A stretch of 64,000 nt of DNA from assembly GCF_003047295.1 (NCBI RefSeq), contig NZ_PZYZ01000006.1:124001-188000 (forward strand), given 5' to 3'. Both the position numbers and the translations under genes were made by a program. The notes below the pieces were generated by a model. That model was not told the origin of the DNA, did not search any database, and saw nothing but the letters and a program-made list of their open reading frames with translations. The DNA comes from Nocardioides sediminis (GTDB taxonomy: Bacteria > Actinomycetota > Actinomycetes > Propionibacteriales > Nocardioidaceae). This document shows, piece after piece, positions 61,731 to 64,000 of the stretch (within the stretch, counting starts at the first letter, position 1; every line of letters starts with the position of its first letter).

Positions 61731-62545
61731 ACCGCCGTCCGGGATTCCTCGTCTACGGGCTGCTCACGGCCTTCGTGCTCGGCTCGTGCGCGCCGCTCTA
61801 CTGGTCCTTCCTCGTCGGCTCGCACAGCCGCGAGGTGCTCACCGAGCGGGTGCCCCCGCTGCTGCCCGGCGGCCACTTCCTCGACAACGCCCAGCGCGCG
61901 TTCGACGCCGTACCGTTCTGGAAGGCCCTGGGCAACAGCCTCCTGGTCTCCACCACGGTCGCCACGTCGGTCGTGCTCTTCTCGACGCTGGCCGGCTTCG
62001 CCTTCGCCAAGCTCGCGTTCAAGGGGCGTACGCCGCTGCTGGTCTTCGTCGTCGCGACCCTCGCGGTGCCCACCCAGCTCGGCGTCATCCCGCTCTTCAT
62101 CGTGATGGCCGAGCTCGGCTGGGTCGGCTCGATGTGGGCGCTGATCGTCCCCGGCATGGTCACCGCGTTCGGCGTGTTCTTCATGCGCCAGTACCTCGTC
62201 GACGCGGTGCCCGACGAGCTCATCGAGGCCGCCCGCGTCGACGGCTGCTCGATGCTGCGGACCTTCTGGAACGTCGCCGTGCCGGCTGCGCGGCCGGCCG
62301 CCGCCATCCTGTGGCTGTTCACCTTCATGGCCACCTGGACCGACTTCTTCTGGCCGCTGATCGTGCTGCCGGCCAGCAACCCCACGGTCCAGATCGCCCT
62401 CCAGCAGCTGCAGAGCGGCTACTACGTCGACTACAGCCTGGTCCTCGCCGGCGCGGCGATCTCGACGCTGCCGCTGCTGGCCCTCTTCGTCCTCACCGGC
62501 CGCCAGCTGGTCGCCGGCATCATGCAAGGAGCAGTCAAGGGATGA
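61727..62545 (+). CDS. ABC sugar transporter permease (MalG-like)
   Basis: The product is 272 residues with six helices. The EAA motif is 'ELIEAARVDGCSMLRTFWNV'. It pairs with the MalF-like protein to form the channel. Start ATG 61727 overlaps the stop of the preceding gene, and its own stop overlaps the GH1 start (ATGA), so these three genes are translated as one coupled unit. Confidence 0.94.
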   Translation: MNRRPGFLVYGLLTAFVLGSCAPLYWSFLVGSHSREVLTERVPPLLPGGHFLDNAQRAFDAVPFWKALGNSLLVSTTVATSVVLFSTLAGFAFAKLAFKGRTPLLVFVVATLAVPTQLGVIPLFIVMAELGWVGSMWALIVPGMVTAFGVFFMRQYLVDAVPDELIEAARVDGCSMLRTFWNVAVPAARPAAAILWLFTFMATWTDFFWPLIVLPASNPTVQIALQQLQSGYYVDYSLVLAGAAISTLPLLALFVLTGRQLVAGIMQGAVKG

Positions 62546-64000
62546 CCGTCCAGCACACGCTCGGCACGTCCGAGCGCACCCTCACCACGCCCGAGCCCGC
62601 CGTCCGCTTCCCCGAGGGGTTCGTCTGGGGAGCGGCCACGGCGTCGTACCAGATCGAGGGCGCGGTGGCCGAGGACGGGCGCACCGCCTCGATCTGGGAC
62701 ACCTTCTCCCACACCCCGGGTGCGGTGATGAACGCGCACACCGGCGACGTCGCCTGCGACCACTACCACCGGATGCCGGAGGACGTCGCGCTGATGCGCG
62801 AGCTCAACATGGCGTCGTACCGCTTCTCGGTCGCGTGGCCCCGCGTGCGCCCGGACGGCGGACCGGTCAACCGGGCCGGCCTGGCGTTCTACGACCGCCT
62901 CGTCGACGAGCTGCTGGGCCAGGGCATCGCTCCGTGGCTGACGCTCTACCACTGGGACCTGCCGCAGGCGCTCGAGGACGCGGGCGGCTGGACCAACCGC
63001 GACACCGTCCACCGCTTCGTCGAGTACGCCGTCGCGGTGCACGAGGCGCTCGGCGACCGGGTCCCGACGTGGACCACCCTCAACGAGCCGTGGTGCTCGG
63101 CCTTTCTCGGCTATGCCGCCGGCCACCACGCGCCGGGACGCCAGGAGGGCGCGGCGGGCCTCGTCGCGGGCCACCACCTGCTGCTGGCGCACGGCCTGGC
63201 GACCCAGGAGCTGCGCAGCCGCGGCGCCGACCGCCTCGGGCTCAGCCTCAACCTCACCGTGCCCGACCCGATCGACCCCGGCGACCCGGCCGACGTCGAC
63301 GCCGCGCGGCGCATCGACGGGCTGCACAACCGGTTCTTCCTCGACCCGATCTTCACCGGCGCCTACCCCGCCGACGTGCTCGATGACACCGCCGACCAGA
63401 CGTGGCAGGGCGCCCCCTGGCACGACGTCGTGCGCGACGGCGACCTCGCGACCATCGCGACCCCGATCGACGTGCTGGGCGTGAACTACTACCACGGCAA
63501 CGCCGTCTCCGGGCACCCGCGGACCGACGTGGTGGGCATCGGCAGCGACCAGCCCGAGCGGGTGGCGAAGTCGCCCTTCGTCGGCTCCGAGCACGTCACC
63601 TTCCCGAGCCGTGGACTGCCCGTCACCGACATGGGCTGGGAGGTCCAGCCCGAGGGCCTGCACCGGCTGCTGCGCCGCCTGCACGACGACTACCCGTCCC
63701 TGCCGATCTACCTCACCGAGACCGGCGCGGCCTACCCCGACGTCCCGGACGCCGACGGGCAGGTGCGCGACGGTGACCGCATCGAGTTCCTCGACGCCTA
63801 CCTGCGCGCGGTGCACGCCGCGATCGAGGACGGGGTGGACGTCCGCGGCTTCTTCCAGTGGTCCTTCATGGACAACTTCGAGTGGGCCTTCGGCTACGCG
63901 AAGCGCTTCGGGCTGGTCCACGTCGACTACGCGACGCAGCGGCGGACGCCCAAGGCGAGCGCCCACTGGTACGCCGCCGTCTCGGCGATGGGAGGGCTGC
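62542..64000 (+). CDS. bglB: GH1 beta-glucosidase (3' end beyond window)
   Basis: About 486 residues are visible of a family 1 glycoside hydrolase. The acid/base glutamate is E182 in TTLNEPWCS. The nucleophile E393 lies in YLTETGAAY, where most family members have TENG, so the position before Gly is Thr instead of Asn. 'FVWGAATASYQIEGA' and 'FFQWSFMDNFEWAFGY' are further signatures. It cleaves imported beta-glucosides, in the cytoplasm since no signal is present. ATG 62542 overlaps the second permease stop. The C-terminal few residues and stop are missing. Confidence 0.95.
   Translation, partial: MTVQHTLGTSERTLTTPEPAVRFPEGFVWGAATASYQIEGAVAEDGRTASIWDTFSHTPGAVMNAHTGDVACDHYHRMPEDVALMRELNMASYRFSVAWPRVRPDGGPVNRAGLAFYDRLVDELLGQGIAPWLTLYHWDLPQALEDAGGWTNRDTVHRFVEYAVAVHEALGDRVPTWTTLNEPWCSAFLGYAAGHHAPGRQEGAAGLVAGHHLLLAHGLATQELRSRGADRLGLSLNLTVPDPIDPGDPADVDAARRIDGLHNRFFLDPIFTGAYPADVLDDTADQTWQGAPWHDVVRDGDLATIATPIDVLGVNYYHGNAVSGHPRTDVVGIGSDQPERVAKSPFVGSEHVTFPSRGLPVTDMGWEVQPEGLHRLLRRLHDDYPSLPIYLTETGAAYPDVPDADGQVRDGDRIEFLDAYLRAVHAAIEDGVDVRGFFQWSFMDNFEWAFGYAKRFGLVHVDYATQRRTPKASAHWYAAVSAMGGL

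Overview
The window looks like chromosomal DNA from a high-GC actinobacterium, most likely a member of the Nocardioidaceae (Nocardioides-like). The grounds are: strong GC bias at third codon positions, frequent GTG starts, dense gene packing with many ATGA/GTGA overlaps, and a typical actinobacterial gene set (LLM oxidoreductase, ketosteroid-dehydrogenase-like flavoprotein, excalibur-domain secreted proteins, SigJ-type sigma factor, DUF222/HNH remnant, heliorhodopsin). The taxonomic call is inference. About sixty protein genes can be supported. I saw no rRNA, tRNA, CRISPR array, complete insertion sequence or replication origin.

Left part (1-13 kb). After the tail of a SigJ-like sigma factor and a small ABM-domain protein comes a leftward run of seven genes (6251 down to 529). 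It contains a membrane protein, a cupin and an SRPBCC protein with overlapping stops and starts, a 2',5' RNA ligase-like protein, and then a six-helix membrane protein, glutamate decarboxylase and a ClC chloride channel. The last three resemble an acid-resistance cassette. A divergent NarL-type kinase/regulator pair follows, then a HAD phosphatase, a leftward group (LysR, isoprenylcysteine methyltransferase-like, small ORF, SRPBCC) and a divergent EamA exporter.

13-24 kb. An alpha/beta hydrolase is followed by two low-GC membrane proteins of unknown function, which converge on an SNF2-like helicase. Next come a class II glutamine amidotransferase, a second hydrolase, a secreted copper-radical (galactose oxidase-like) enzyme, a CapA-like protein, and a decayed DUF222/HNH endonuclease.

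23-37 kb. A PucR/CdaR-type regulator is divergent from an FAD dehydrogenase plus a metallo-hydrolase. Then come ornithine aminotransferase, DUF4184, two excalibur-domain secreted proteins, an RsbW-like ATPase, a large catalase, an orphan leftward terminator, an NfeD/SPFH membrane pair and a SMI1/KNR4-HEAT protein.

37-54 kb. This part holds a PhoX-like secreted protein and a series of metabolic enzymes (epimerase, LLM oxidoreductase, amidase, DinB-like, aldo/keto reductase, DsbA-like, SRPBCC) plus a secreted CHAP amidase. A heliorhodopsin is divergent from a SOUL heme protein. Then come hydrolases (one lacking both catalytic Ser and His) with a divergent TetR and palindromic operators, and a PadR-2,4-dienoyl-CoA reductase pair.

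54-64 kb. A CoA-transferase/racemase, a class I amidotransferase and a Baeyer-Villiger-type flavoprotein are followed by a beta-glucoside uptake locus. That locus has a divergent MsmX/UgpC-type ATPase, then binding protein, two permeases and a GH1 beta-glucosidase. Two LacI-family operators (TGGAAGCGCTTCCA type) flank the promoter region. The last gene runs off the window end.
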